Shown: positions 1 to 12,024, counted from the first letter of the stretch. The stretch is DNA of 64,000 bases from Paramarasmius palmivorus (GCA_037176845.1 JAYKXP010000059.1:273020-337019); one strand, 5' to 3'. Made by a program: numbers and translations. Notes: generated from the letters alone by a model not told the origin.

Positions 1-126
1 AACCCATCATTCCCCACTTTCATTCCATCCACACTCCATCTTACTTGCTGGCAGTCGCCCTTTTCGTTCGGGAGCTTCCACTGTCCAGTACATCTCCGCT
101 CTTCCTCGTCATTGCTGGACCCGACC

Positions 127-3100
127 ATGTCCGATACGCCAGCAAACTTCGGTAACACTCTCTCCGACGGAATTCAGGATATCTCCGCCCTTCTTCCCCT
201 TCTTGGAACCGAACAAGTCGAGGGTCACGTCGGTTCCGCTCTTGAGAAAGGATACCTTTACGCCGCCGCCTCCAACCTTTCACTGTTCGGTAGTCTCGGA
301 GCTGCCAAAGCAGCTTTTGCAACGTTAATGGGAACCATCACACATCGCCGGTTCTATGGAGGCAAGTGGCTAGATGATGCAGGGTTTGGTACTGCCGGGT
401 CTGTCACGTCAATGGTGACGGTAGATAAGGATACCGGGCTGTATGGGGCAGAGGTGAAGCTCAGGAAGTTGCTGGAGGAGCAACACGTTGACGATCCAAA
501 CTTGGTTTCGGGGTTTGAATGGTCAGGATGGAGACGTGCAAAGGGTGGATACGATGCAGGTGCAGCTATAGAGCAATGGAATCGGCGAGGCTTGAGAGAC
601 GGAGGGTATACTATCTCGGTATGTTATATCAGTGCTGGTCTAGCGAGGACGTGAACAAATCTCATGCTTAAATAGTGGTATCTGAGCTGCATATTCAACG
701 ATATCCTATTCTGTGACGTTTCCGAGCTCCGTTCAGATATGAAAGGGCTATACAGTCGAACGGGATTCCAAATACGTTGCGCATACAAGGTCGCTCTCGA
801 GGTACGTCAATACTTCTATGCGAACATGAACTAAGTCTGATACTTAGCATGTCAGCCCTTAATTTCCTGGAACGGACTGCTTATATCGACATCCATGCTA
901 TGCGCAATCCTTGGCATCACCCCCTACATCTATCTTGCTAGTGGGGATTGGAGTCGCCCCTTATCATGGACATATCCCGCGCTTCGCTCTTTTGGCTCGT
1001 TTATATGTGCTGTATGTACCCAATTAGCGTTGCAGCTTCGAATACACCGCATAACGAACACGAGTCTGGAATGGATGAAAGCCAACCACAAGGATGGTGT
1101 CATTGAAGGAACACACGGGCGGAAAGTTGAACCACTGGAGCGGCGTATCCGTGAATATCTCTCCCCTCTGAGTGTGGAAGACGCCCAGGAAAAACTGCCA
1201 GTGGATGTGCGCAAAAGGCTTGAAAGCCTCTTGGCCATTGACCGAACACTCGTCATCTACCAGCTTTTGATAGCTGCTGGCATGATGATGATCGTCGTTG
1301 GCTATGTTGGCTGCTTCAGCATCGTCAAGAACAGCGATGCTCAAGCCGGCCCTTACGTGTGGTTTGCGATGGAAGCTTTCCTCTCATTGCTCCGCATGGT
1401 TCTGTGGGGGTTGAATCCGGCATGGGACGAGAGTACGGGGCTAACCATGACACTCAAACTTCATGAGTCAAATGATCCCTATTATCCTCTCATTACGTCG
1501 CCATATGACAGTACGGAGCTTGGCTTTGCAGAGAAGTCTTCTTCTCCGAAGCCTTTCACTGTTTTCAGCGAAGGTGAATTCTTTGCAGCAGCAACGTCGT
1601 GGATTGGGCCAATTCAGCGACTAGGCGCAAACACGGTTACTTTGTATTATGCACTGCTTCCCTTTGCTCACCCTGACGAGGTGGCGGCTGAATTTCGCTA
1701 TGGTCATATTGCAGCTATGCGTAAAGATCTCTGCATCACCGCTCTCTTGACGGACTCGAGTTCGTTCACATTTCTTTGCGCTGGAAGCACGGATCCCGTT
1801 GCTGTCTTCTCGTCGAAACTCGAAATGATTCCTGGCCCTCCTGCGTACTGCCAGGTTTCACTCCAAGATCAAATCAAACAAGAGAATGCTGGGTTCTTAC
1901 AGAGCCAGCTGTTCCGTGAAGTCCAGGTCCATGCACAGGAACTACGTAGCCGGCTCTTTCGAACCGAAGAGAAGCAGAACGATCTGCTTCTCGTTTGGAA
2001 CCTTTCCGTCACTCCTCGCAATCAGGAGCCTCGTGCTTCTACTAGTCTTATTCTGGCTAGTCCTGAGTTGTCAGATCATGACAACAAATACCTCAATCTG
2101 GCGCGATTGTGGAATTCAGTGCCTCAATACCTCGAGAGCCAGCAATGCGCGCGCAGGAACACCGTCGCAGAAGCAACAAATGGGACTTTGGGATTGCGCG
2201 GCGCGGACCCAATAGTCTTGGAGACTGAAATAATCAATATCATCGAATGTGCGATTCTCGAGGTGTACCTATGGGAGAGGGAATCCACGTTTGTCGATCG
2301 CAGAAGGTCAAAAGATGATAAGCTTGCATCGCAGCTTCGCCCCGAGTGCTTGCGAGCAATGAATACACGGATTATAGCCCAAAAGGACAAAGCCGTTTTG
2401 CGATACGAGGAGCACGGATGGAAGGAGGCCAATGAGTCCGAATCAAAGTTGTTGATAACAGAGTTGATAAAGGCCTGGGATCACCTGCACGATGTGTTAC
2501 GATCGTTGAGGTCCTACGTTAATATCGACGATCTTGGTCGAAGAATCCAGACAATATGTGCATCAATAGCGCAAATTGGAATGGAGTCTGCTGGAACCCC
2601 AAGTTCAACAACACCAATTCCAAATCGTTTTATGGAACTCGTACCCAGGACAGTATCTGTCGTCTTTGATGCCGAGGCCCATTGGGGTGGCGACGAACCT
2701 CGGGGAGAAAGGCTATCGCATTTATGGCTGTTGCTCGCAGTGACGACTGTGGAGCCACTGATGCCTTGTAATAGGTGGTCACCGTACATTTCTTTTGCTC
2801 AGGACAGCACTATTTCTTCTTTGGCTCTCACCTACACCCCCGACATCCAAAACGTCTGTGCGCTTCAGGTGGAAGGAGATGCTTTACAAAGGCAATATTT
2901 GCAACGGGCACCACACACACAACAGAACAGCAGTCAACAAACACAACTGACAACCCTCATCTTCGATAGTTACCCCGGCTCATCCTCCATCGAAACAGCT
3001 CTCACCAACCACATTTCCAAACACCCAAACATCCTATGCCTCGCTGGAATGTGGTGTCATCGACCAGGAGAAGTCTGCGAAATGCCGTACTGCAAGGCAA

Positions 3101-3744
3101 TCTTCGCAAATCAGGAGATGTGGAAGAACAGTATGGGAGTGGGGTCCGATTTTGCGTATCGCGTGGGATTTGAGGCTCATGGTATGGTTATTGCAGCTAG
3201 AGGGGATTATATTCTGTTGGCAGGAACAGGAAGATCCTTGGTGTTTTTTTATGCCCCGAGTCTGGGAGAGCTCACTGTCACACTCACTGTCACGCTATCC
3301 GGTGTGCCTAACAGATACCCCGGTCGAATTGAGCTTAAGGGAACTCTGAATTCAGATTCAGGCGGAACACGAGTCACAAGAACACAGGCTTTCCCCGCAT
3401 TCAAAGATGGGGGCGAGCCGGAGAGTGTTGTCTTTGCGTTCCCAGATGTGCAGAAAGGATCTGGGGAGATTGTGATTCAAGAGTCCACTGCGGAAAATGT
3501 CTGGCAGATTCATGGGCTTGTAGGAGTGCAATGGAAGAGTATGCATAAGGTGGGACATTGGGAAGGGAGTGACAGAGAGTGTGCAGATGCGTCGGAAGGT
3601 AATGCCACTGAAGGGTTTGTAGAAGTAGGGCATGTGATACAGCATGGTGGCACTGAAACGGAGACTCGGGCTGCGGTAGAGGCAGGGAGCAGACAGAGTG
3701 AACGTGGTAGTGTCGAGGCGTTGAACGTTGAACAGACAGAGTAA
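127..3744 (+). CDS. Large predicted multi-pass membrane protein, unknown function
   Basis: Three exons, 127-618, 676-801 and 856-3744, join in one frame after removal of two GT-AG introns of 57 and 54 bp, giving about 1,168 residues. The ATG at 127 is used because the upstream in-frame codons are only TTG and CTG. Hydrophobic stretches that could span the membrane lie near residues 43-68, 213-234, 251-267, 337-362 and 371-392. The remaining C-terminal part of about 770 residues looks soluble and has no motif I recognise. Large proteins of this shape (hydrophobic N-terminal half, long soluble tail) are common in mushroom genomes and mostly uncharacterised; that is a general impression, not a match. 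It lies just outside the left end of the 20.7-kb element and is intact. The gene call is firm, the function unknown, and the exact membrane topology is a guess. Confidence 0.8.
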
Positions 3745-4106
3745 TATGATATTTTTATTGTAAATCGACGACATATACGAGATACACGAGATGTCATTGG
3801 CTTCATTCCTGCTCATGTGAGAACCCCCCCTGTACTGGTTCATCAGGGTCTCGTATGTAGAGAGGATTTGTAGCACATACGGAATAGTACCCAAAATCTC
3901 AATCCCAAGTTCCAACCATGATGCATGATGGTGGTTAACGAGCAGAATAGTCAACTCGGTGCCGACGCGTCTCTTTGTGATTTTACTACCATGCCCCACT
4001 CGACATTCTCCACATTGCCCTTGCTCTGTCCACATTCCCGCCTCGTCCAGTTAATGGACGAGCAATAATGGGTATGGTTCATTTGGTGCTACGAATATTT
4101 CGGATA
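3745..4106. other. Intergenic region with a possible minus-strand coding remnant
   Basis: This is the 3' flank of the membrane-protein gene. On the minus strand an open frame from about 4035 to 3780 has a hydrophobic, protein-like stretch (ASWLELGIEILGTIPYVLQ) and could be the remnant of another membrane protein. It runs on into the antisense of the upstream gene, so its 3' part is not real coding. No start or partner exon was identified. Confidence 0.25.
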
Positions 4107-4114
4107 GGCGGCTG
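4107..4114 (+). repeat. Left 8-bp target-site duplication GGCGGCTG
   Basis: GGCGGCTG occurs here and again at 24789-24796, in the same orientation, immediately outside the two ends of the large element. An extra A precedes both copies. An 8-bp duplication is consistent with KDZ/Zisupton-type transposition. Confidence 0.65.
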
Positions 4115-4144
4115 TGACAAAAACAGCTAACTTCCCCACGCCTG

Positions 4145-4165
4145 TCATAAATCAGATACCGCGCC
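4145..4165 (+). repeat. Left terminal inverted block
   Basis: Starts TCATAAATCAGATACCG and matches the reverse complement of 24736-24756 at 20 of 21 bases. The 30 bp outside it (4115-4144) match the other end only weakly, sharing a TG start and an AAAAC run. Confidence 0.65.
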
Positions 4166-4210
4166 TGGCATGTATCTCGGACCGGTAATATCAATGATGC
4201 CAACCTTTGT

Positions 4211-5226
4211 CTCAGCGCTCAGCGCTCAGCGTTCACACACCGAGACACAATGTAGGTAAACTCGCTCAGTTCAAGACTCAGTGTGTTCTCGCTGTCATCC
4301 CTCATCCAGAACTCAGCATCTCTTCGCTCAGATACACCACCCCAGGCAACACAGCGTCTCCTCGCTGTCATTCTCCACTCTGCCAACCCCGTGTCTCATC
4401 GCCCACATATTTTACCTCTTCCAGAACTCAGCGTATCATCGCTGACACCTCCAACATACCTCACCTTTATGGCCCTCAGCGTCTCTTCGCCGAGCTCTTA
4501 CACCTTCTATACCTCAGCGACTCAACGCTGAGATATCTCACCTCTACTCACTCAGCGTATCATCGCTGGGATGTATCACCTCTCGAAACACAGCGTCCCA
4601 TCGCTGGGATATTCGACCGTCCATATCTCAGCGATTCAACGCCGAGTCGTCATACCTTCCATATCTCAGCGTATCATCGCTGAGATGTCTCACCTCTCGA
4701 AACTCAGCGTATCCTTGCTGGGATATTCGACCTTTGACATCCCAGCGTGTCTTCGCCGAGTCGTCATACTTTCCATATCTCAGCGATTCAACGCTGGGAT
4801 GTATCACCTCTCTGGGATATTAGACCTTCCATTTCTCAGCGTATCATCGCTGAGATGTCTCACCTCTACCAACTCAGCGTCCCATCGCTAGGATATTCGA
4901 CCTTCCATATCTCAGCGATTCAACGCTGAGATATCATTCCATCCATATCTCAGCGTATCATCGCTGAGATGTCTCAGCTCTCGAAACTCAGCGTCGTATC
5001 GCTGGGATATTCGACCTTCCATTTCTCAGCGTATCATCGCTGAGATGTATCACCTCTACCAACTCAGCGTATCCTCGCTGGGATATTCGACCTTTGACAT
5101 CTCAGCGTCTCTTCGCCAAGCTGTTATACCTTCCCTATCTCAGCTTCCACTCGCTGAGATCTGCCTCAGTGTCCTAACGCTGACATCTGTACCTCTACTA
5201 TGCACTTAGCGTACACACACTGAGAT
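4211..5226. repeat. Array 1 of 38-bp palindromic (hairpin) units
   Basis: About 25 units of 38 bp. Each is a 20-bp block, CTCAGCG plus six bases plus CGCTGAG, followed by an 18-bp spacer that is pyrimidine-rich on the plus strand. The six-base loop varies (TATCAT, ATTCAA, TCCCAT, TATCCT, TCTCTT, TGTCTT, TCGTAT), while the arms change little; CGCCGAG is the commonest arm variant. The first 200 bp are irregular and start with three overlapping CAGCGCT copies. It ends about 150 bp upstream of the F-box-like gene at 5377. A related array lies at 23245-24636. Open frames in this stretch are repeat translation, not genes. Confidence 0.95.
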
Positions 5227-5376
5227 GCTCAGTTTGTCTGTGTTGATCTAGATCGTTCGAAAATTTTCTTTGAGCTCATCCATCGTCTTCCCCCGACACA
5301 TATTCCCCCAGGCAAGTCCGTATATCCTCCCATTCATACCAGACTTTCCGAATAACACCTTCCCCAGATCCAACAC

Positions 5377-6480
5377 ATGACCGAAATATCACGGCTCACT
5401 ACCATGGACACGTTCCCCGCTGAATTGATCGCCGAGATAATTCAACATGCCCTTCCATCTACGCCTATATCGCTCGACACCTCGACACATCGACGCATAC
5501 TCCATCATCTTACTAGCATTTGTCGGAAGTTCCATACAACTACACTACATATTGCTCCGCTCGACCAAATTGCCATATACATCGACACATGCCCTCATAA
5601 CCACAATGCTCTCAATTTCCTCGCCTTTCTTGTTGAGCACGCTCGAGCACCTCTCAAAGTCTCCATACGTTTCAACCCCCTCACTCTCAACCCCTTCCCG
5701 CCATGTCCATGCATTGCTCTCCTCCTCACCAGGCCTTGGAACACACTCACAGTCCAGGGTACTAACTGTAACCCTGAGACAGCTGCACGCGTCATTGACG
5801 CCTTCATTCCCAACGACGCTCTGGTTTCGGTGTCCCACGTTAAGATTCAAGCAGAGGCACATACCACAGACCTCCATATAGAGCACCTTTTTATCATTCT
5901 CTCCCAAAAGCGAGCCCATGGTAACCTTACCTTGGATCTGTGGCCTTGGCGCAGTACCAATCTCCAGCACCATCGTTTTCCTCACCCCCTTCCCCAAGTG
6001 ACAACGCTTCACTTGACCACCAGTTGGCGGAACATTCTTCCCATTCTCTATCTCCTTCCCAACCTACACTCGGCGACACTGACAATTGAACGCCCAGATG
6101 CCCATGCCGGTGACCTGTATCGATATACTGGACCACGTATACGACTTCCCCTCCTCGAAAATCTCACCATCGTTATCAAGCAATCCCTGCAAACCACGTC
6201 CGCCAAGATTGCAGACACCGTGCATGGATCTGATTGTTTCTCGAAACTAATCTCCCCCGTCCTCCGTTCCCTTACCCTGTGGTGGAATGCACACCCCGGA
6301 CCATCCCACTGCCAATACCTACAGCCAGCCCTGGACACGTTCCTCACCCAACACAGAGACACACTGTGTCTGTTTTTCTTTCACGATTACGCCAATGACG
6401 AAAAGGGAATGACCAGCTTGTTACGCAGTAGCTGTATTCACCAGAGTATTTTTCGGTATCAGGCACATTTCTCTCCGTAG
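5377..6480 (+). CDS. F-box-like protein 1
   Basis: Single exon, 367 residues, starting at ATG 5377; a second ATG at residue 10 (just before DTFPAE) is also possible. Residues 12-60 resemble the fungal F-box-like motif: FPAELIAEIIQHAL, then a helix pair leading to a cell of Leu, Ile, Cys and Phe residues. Such motifs bind Skp1 and recruit targets to SCF ubiquitin ligases. The remainder is a leucine- and histidine-rich tail of the kind seen in mushroom F-box/LRR-like families, with repeated LxxLTL-type segments that could be degenerate leucine-rich repeats. It is related in layout to the minus-strand genes ending at 19461 and 21523. The 38-bp palindrome array ends about 150 bp upstream, so promoter and 5' leader probably lie in or next to the array. 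No lesions are seen. Substrate unknown. Confidence 0.8.
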   Translation: MTEISRLTTMDTFPAELIAEIIQHALPSTPISLDTSTHRRILHHLTSICRKFHTTTLHIAPLDQIAIYIDTCPHNHNALNFLAFLVEHARAPLKVSIRFNPLTLNPFPPCPCIALLLTRPWNTLTVQGTNCNPETAARVIDAFIPNDALVSVSHVKIQAEAHTTDLHIEHLFIILSQKRAHGNLTLDLWPWRSTNLQHHRFPHPLPQVTTLHLTTSWRNILPILYLLPNLHSATLTIERPDAHAGDLYRYTGPRIRLPLLENLTIVIKQSLQTTSAKIADTVHGSDCFSKLISPVLRSLTLWWNAHPGPSHCQYLQPALDTFLTQHRDTLCLFFFHDYANDEKGMTSLLRSSCIHQSIFRYQAHFSP

Positions 6481-6655
6481 ATTTTCGCGTTGTAATATTG
6501 TAATATATAAGCCTGTAATGATACTCTATCCCGCTGCTCTTTCACCCTTTTACCGATACTTTATTCAACGAACACAAATTGGCCACGTGATCCTATTGAG
6601 CTTATCTTAGAATCTACCATCGATCCAACAACCAAGCTCTCTCACCCTGCACCTC

Positions 6656-8287
6656 ATGGCCTCTCCCAGTCCCGGTCCAATCCCCACATCCAAGCAAAAG
6701 GCCCAGTTCAAAGAATTATGGCCCAAGCGCGACGTCCAACATGCAGCTAAGTGGCTCCAAAAGAATGCCTCGAAGGTAAATCGCACACAATCCTCGCAGA
6801 GCAACTACAACGACCTACGATATAGCTGTGTCGAGCCTGCAAGGCCAGTGGTACGAAATGTACCATGCCTGAAGGTGGTACCGCAACACGTTGTGTTCAA
6901 TGTGGCACCTCCAAACGCACGCCTTGTTCCAAAACAACCCTCGAGCAGAAGTCTCGCATCATGGCAGCAATGGGCCTCACACATTCCGAATATGACACCC
7001 TCGACCAATGGTATAATGAAACCGTCTTGACCCCCCGAGCTGAAGCCAGAAAAGAGCAAAAACGCGCCGAAAAAGTGAGCACCATTAAACGATATCATTC
7101 ACCCACTCATCAGCACCCCAGGAACCATCGGCCTCTCATGTTCACAAGAATGATAAGAACTCAGTCAGTATCCATAACCACTCATTATTCCTTTAGATCT
7201 GATCTCCTCAATGTATAGCGTCCGGCGTCAGAACCCAGTCCATCCCCTTCCATCGACGTCAAGCACAAAAGGCCATCCAGTCCTGTCAACGTCAGTATTA
7301 CCCCCACACATGCCATATTTGCTATCGTCCTTATTTACGCCGTACACAGAGCCCTGAGCGCCATGCGAAGAGAATCAAGACCGTCGACCCGGCATCCGAA
7401 TCCGAGGAAGAGATTGTAACTCGCAGGAGACCGAAAAAACAAGTTGTTGTACAGGTGAGTTATCATACATTACCACTCCTCCACCTTGACAGCCGGTTCA
7501 CCTGTACCTAGGTCCCAATTACCACCAAAAGCAAAAAACCTCGCGAACACTCAGACCACGACCAAGCTTCCGACCACGAAACCGACCCAGAAGATTCAGA
7601 CCAAGATTCCAATGTCAACGACACACCACCGGCTGCAGAACGTAGTGCCACAACCCCCGCTTTCGCTCATGAACACCTTCGTGTACGTTGTCTCCAACTC
7701 AGTGCTCATAATGGAAAGCTGACCCGGCTTAGTCGTGCAAACCTGTAAAACAGCCACGCAAGATCAGTGCGAAACAGCCATCACCATCCACCAGGTCAGA
7801 ATCCATCGCTCGCCGGACCAGTATCCCGCCCCAGTCACCTCTGCAACGTAGACCTCCCCAGCAGTCAGCGCGGCGTTCCCCTTCGAATCAACGGGTGACT
7901 TCTCCCCCGGCTTCCCTCGAATCTATAACCAAAGACCCAGAGCAATCCAAGACTGACACAGGCGTAGCAAGCCCACCCCAGTCAATCCCCGCTGTTCCTC
8001 AAACCAGCATTAGTCGATGCTTCCCTCTCAGGTAATCCCATCACCCTATGCCAACTCACCAGACCACTACTTACCGTCCTTTCAATAGTGCTCCTGTTGG
8101 CTCTACCATTCCATCTTCCGAGGAATTTCGGCGAATGATCCATGAACTACGACGCGTCAAACGCGCCCTTGAAGATGTCTCCAGTGATCTCCGTTTCGAC
8201 CGACGACCGACGGGTCAATGCCTGGGGGATTTGAATGGGGCTATCGACCGATTTCACACGGTTCTCTCACCCCACGATGGCATTTGA
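6656..8287 (+). CDS. Zn2Cys6-like cluster protein with disordered middle and coiled C-terminus
   Basis: Seven exons, 6656-6775, 6826-7074, 7219-7290, 7350-7454, 7512-7682, 7733-8031 and 8089-8287, join in frame to about 404 residues; every intron is GT-AG and 50-145 bp. Six cysteines at residues 42, 45, 52, 63, 66 and 74 give C-x2-C-x6-C-x10-C-x2-C-x7-C, the spacing of a fungal binuclear zinc cluster, which binds DNA. Lys and Arg are fewer between the first cysteines than in classical members, so DNA binding is inferred, not certain. Residues about 125-340 are low-complexity (Ser, Pro, Asp, Gln rich) and probably disordered. The last 60 residues (EEFRRMIHELRRVKRALED onward) look coiled-coil. 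It lies inside the giant element, pointing at the transposase gene, and could regulate or assist it. It could also be an unrelated regulator. Confidence 0.7.
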
Positions 8288-8825
8288 CTCTCGTTGCTGC
8301 ACTCGTACCTCGTTTCCGCGTCTCGTTGATTGTACCAGTGTTTCATTCCTCTTGCTTTTGACCTCATCTTGTGTATTGCGATTCAGGACACATCTTTATG
8401 TATATTGTACGCATCGTCTATCGCCCACTCCACAATACAATGTACCTTGGATTGAAACATTGCGGCCATTACAGCTCCGCGCACGTGATAAGTTTGTTGA
8501 TCATTACGCTAGCGGCTTAGTCACTTCTTGCACCTCTCCCTTTTCCACTCGGCATCTGGTCGCTGAGGTTGAGTGTCAGCGACCAGATGCTGAGTCCCCC
8601 ACCACCGACCACGACCGACATAGTACAAGGTAGTCTCACTTCTGTATCAATGATTTTGGACTGTTCACTGATCAACCCAAGGCCTATTGTCACCCGACAA
8701 CCCAAGGCCTGTTGTCACCAACATCCGACTCGCTCCTTCAACCAAGGCAACTCCTGCCACTCCGCCACCATCAAATTATTATTCGGACTACTTCACATCG
8801 GACTACTATGCATCGCAGACGTCCA
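8288..8825. other. Convergent intergenic region with a perfect 15-bp hairpin
   Basis: Lies between the 3' ends of the zinc-cluster gene (+) and the KDZ transposase (-). It holds the inverted repeat described separately at 8552-8590. A Pro/Ser/Thr-rich plus-strand frame around 8589-8850 can be read with one intron, but it has no recognisable content and I do not call it a gene. Confidence 0.5.
8552..8590. repeat. Perfect inverted repeat, 15-bp arms and 9-base loop
   Basis: Arms 8552-8566 (GCATCTGGTCGCTGA) and 8576-8590 (TCAGCGACCAGATGC) are exact reverse complements with a 9-base loop. The inner part contains the same TCAGCG word as the terminal arrays. It sits between two convergent genes, where it could act in transcript termination, or it could be a transposase site. 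Confidence 0.85.
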
Positions 8826-11800
8826 CTACTTCCTCGCTCGAGCCTTGAGCATCTGCCGGATGCGAATACGGTTCCAAATACACAGGTAATGTTTCGTGTA
8901 TAAGATAGCTCGATTCTGACGCATGTAACTCACAGATTTCCTGATTCTCCCAATCCCGCTGTTTCCACATTCTGCCGCACTCGAATTAAGTCTTCCTGCT
9001 TCATCATCGACTTCCGCGTACGTTCCCAATGAAGCAGCCGAAGAACATTTTGAATGACCCTTGGCATGAAATTTGTCTACTAGAAACTGGGTTTTCGAAA
9101 AAAATTCCGGCTCTCTGTTCCAACAATATGGACCCAAAGCACACGCGAAGTTGTATATAACCCGACGAGGTGCCTTTGGCCATCTGGTCACCATTGCGGA
9201 GAACACGTCATTCCGCCCCTCTCCTTTGGGAATGCAATGGAACCCATAGCATATGCTATGCGTGCACCAGGCACACATTATACCCCCCGTGAGTCTCTTC
9301 TCTCCATATGTTGAGTAATACTTAGAACATTTCCCCCTTGTTTTGACATCCTTCTCAGGTTCCCCATCTCCCGGAATACCAGGGTATATGGGCCGTTTAC
9401 GGATTTGCGGCAACCCATAGCAACATCCCGTCTGAGGATTGACCCAGTCAGAGGAGCATGTCCACCATTAACAGCACACGCACCTCTCTCCAGTCCGGCG
9501 ACTCTTCAACGTCACAGATATCTTCCAGTCGTCGCTCCGACTCGTCACCCCCGATCAGATTCCACACCACGGTCGCCCGCTGCACCATCCACGCACACAA
9601 AGCCAACAGTGAGTCCCAATGAACATTCCTGTTATCGAGGCTTGACTCTAGCGTTAGCATCAGCGCCGGAATTCCTACCAGGACTGTTGCACTCTCTCTG
9701 GACGGCGCTTGAACAAATCTCTTGAGATATTGCAAAGCTTCTCTGTTCACCATTTGTATTGCTGAGTCGTCTGACGATAGCTGTTTTGTGGGTCAATATT
9801 TTGACGCTGCCCGATCTCCCTGCTCACCTGTTCCAACAGTATTCGATATCTACGTTTCGCCCTCTCTGCCATCTCCATACTACCTCGTCCAAACACATCG
9901 ACCAGCAGACTTGCCACGGAATGGTACCCCCCACTCTTCAGGGCATCCACAATAGCGTCCAATTCCAACCATTTTTCCTCCCCTTCCACGTAATTCTCGT
10001 CCTCACTGGAGTCGCCTGATACCCCGACTTTGTTATCTTTGTTATCTGACAATCCGGTCAGTACCTTTGGGTACCATGGCAGTCAAAGAAAAACACACCA
10101 CCAATGGCACCTGGTTTCGTCCTACCCCATCTTTTCATCCACTTCAACAAGCGGCGTCTCACTTTACTACGGCCTTCGTCCGGTATGACGATCCACTGCT
10201 GCTCTAGCACTCTCTTGCGCCGTCGACGAGGCGCGTCGGGAGCCTTTTCCGTTGGAGGTCGTAGGCTGCTGCGGATATGTTTTCTTCCAAACGCTAGCGT
10301 CACACCGTCCCAAATCACACTTTCAGGATAGGTTCCGCAATCAGGACACCACATATCATTTTGCAATTCCTGGAGTGACGCGTATGCAAACCACGCCGAG
10401 CGAAACAGGTCCTCCCCTATGAACTTCATTCCACGCGATTTGTATAATCGAGAAATGCACAGAACAAAGGCAACAAAAGGTGTCTCGCTCGTGGTGTACC
10501 GGTTCGTGTATTCGTCCAGCAGTTCATGCGTAAATAACGCTGAGTTGTTGAAGTTGAATAGGCCACTTTCTCGTGCATCTGGGCCAATCCAACACTGTCG
10601 GTGGGGAGCACACGAAGGACACTCCTGTAGTTCTATCTTCCGGGGGAGGCGTTCCGACAATGTGTACACGTGGCAAGATTTTTGCACTACTGCCTTGTCT
10701 GGCTGCCAGTAATGCATTCCACACGCACTGCGGCTGTTCTGGCCGATACGTATGACTTCCTCGATTTCGCGGCAGGGATCCGGTTGTGAGTAGAGTATTG
10801 TGTCGGTCGGTAATGCAGCCCACTCGGGGCAAAGAATTGGAAGGTAAGAGACGGCTCTCTCTCTCGACTCTCCCACATTCATATCGTCCACTTACAGAAA
10901 TCAGCTGATGAGAAAAGTTCACCGATAAAAAACGTTGCACGCACCCATATACATTCCTTCGAACGAGCCGGCTGTATCTATATCTCCTTCCCATTGCAGG
11001 TCCCTCACCATCAGTGCCAGCGCTTTTCGCTTGTGACTACAGTTGACATGAGCATCTTTATGGCAAGACCAACGTCCCTCTCCGCCGGGGTTTCCCTTGT
11101 ACATGATGACTGCTCGGCTTCGAGCGTCTTCTGTCCCCGAATCGCCCTCTACCGAAAAACACAGTCGTATTCTCTCCTCTTCTGCTCCTATGACTCTGCG
11201 AGAAAAAAGCACCACTTGTGGATCTCCAATAGTGGACTGGCAATTCAACGGTTAGCCAATAACTTGTCAGCATTACAACGAATGCTTACGACCTCTCCAG
11301 CCAGTACATCCCCAAATCGACTTTCCTGGTACTCCTTGTAGAACCGTTTGTGCAAGCAATGCTGATTTCCGCGTGGACACAAGCACGTCAGTTGCACGTC
11401 TGTGCCCCGCGGTCTAGCCTGAAAATGATACCAAGCGTCCTGTACTTTGATTGTCAGTCACATTGTCCTTTACGCGATACGTCACTGACCGTGCCCTCCT
11501 TCCTGTTCAGGTCAAACCCTTGCACCATGAATAGGGACCGCGATATCCTAACAAACCCTACATAACCTTCGCCAACCAAGCTGATGAACCACTGGTAGGT
11601 GTCATCAGCGTCTATCTCCACCTCCTCCACCGCCAACATTGGCTCGTCTTCAAGGATCCCGGACCATTCTTCGCAGCCTCCCGCACAAATTTCCGCCTCA
11701 CCGCCATGCACTACCTCGGTTACAGGTTCATGGGTAGAAGACGGTTTTTTCGATCCTTGAGCTGGCGTTCTCCGTTTGTTTGGGGCACGAGTGCGACGTC

Positions 11801-11963
11801 CTTTTGGATTGACCTTGGAAGGGCTTCGATTGAAAGTCTGAGTATGTCCAGGAAATCGCACTGAAGAACGCCCTGTGTCCCCAATCGGTTCCAGAACAAA
11901 TGCGCGTTTTCGTTGTGGTGCAGGCTCTAGAGCAGGCATTGTAGGCTGATTACTAAGCGCCAT
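8826..11963 (-). CDS. KDZ-family transposase with cysteine clusters (element 1)
   Basis: Multi-exon minus-strand gene. The N-terminal exon begins at 11963 (ATG of MALSNQ); an upstream ATG at 12026 is possible. Next comes a cysteine/histidine patch near 11410-11340 (CLCPRGNQHCLHKRF), then CHKDAHVNCSH near 11060. A large exon at about 10880-10058 holds CPSC, and CPDCGTYPESVIWDGV followed by SLRPPT, typical of the CxC5-type clusters that accompany KDZ transposases. The last exon, 9413-8826, has the KDZ signature: KCSKYYSTYGEKRLTGGIM, then CAWCTHSICYGFHC, GRNDVFSAM, DKFHAKGHSKCS, AAECGNSGIGRIRKSVSYM and IWNR. This is a DDE-type enzyme that cuts and rejoins transposon ends. The family position usually read as YDxAC is YNFAC here (codon 9150-9152), so a catalytic Asp may be lost. 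The frame is otherwise open through conserved blocks. Exon joins between 9413 and 10058 and around 11000 were not fully resolved. Confidence 0.75.
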
Positions 11964-12024
11964 TGCCCGATAAATATCACGCGTTTTGGTTTGTTTAATC
12001 CTCTCAACCCCCATTTCTGACGCC

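Noticed and set aside
4207..4929. Several overlapping open frames in the palindrome array
   Set aside because: They are translations of the 38-bp repeat (38 is not a multiple of three, so all frames look alike) and have no gene features.
4211..5226. CRISPR-like look of a palindromic repeat with spacers
   Set aside because: Spacers are themselves related and repeat, the loops vary, and the genome is eukaryotic.
5545..6012. Minus-strand frame of 155 residues
   Set aside because: Antisense of F-box-like gene 1.
9405..9725. Plus-strand Ser/Pro-rich frame with a possible intron
   Set aside because: It is antisense to a minus-strand frame that continues the KDZ transposase (VQAPSRESATVLVGIPALML) and has low complexity.
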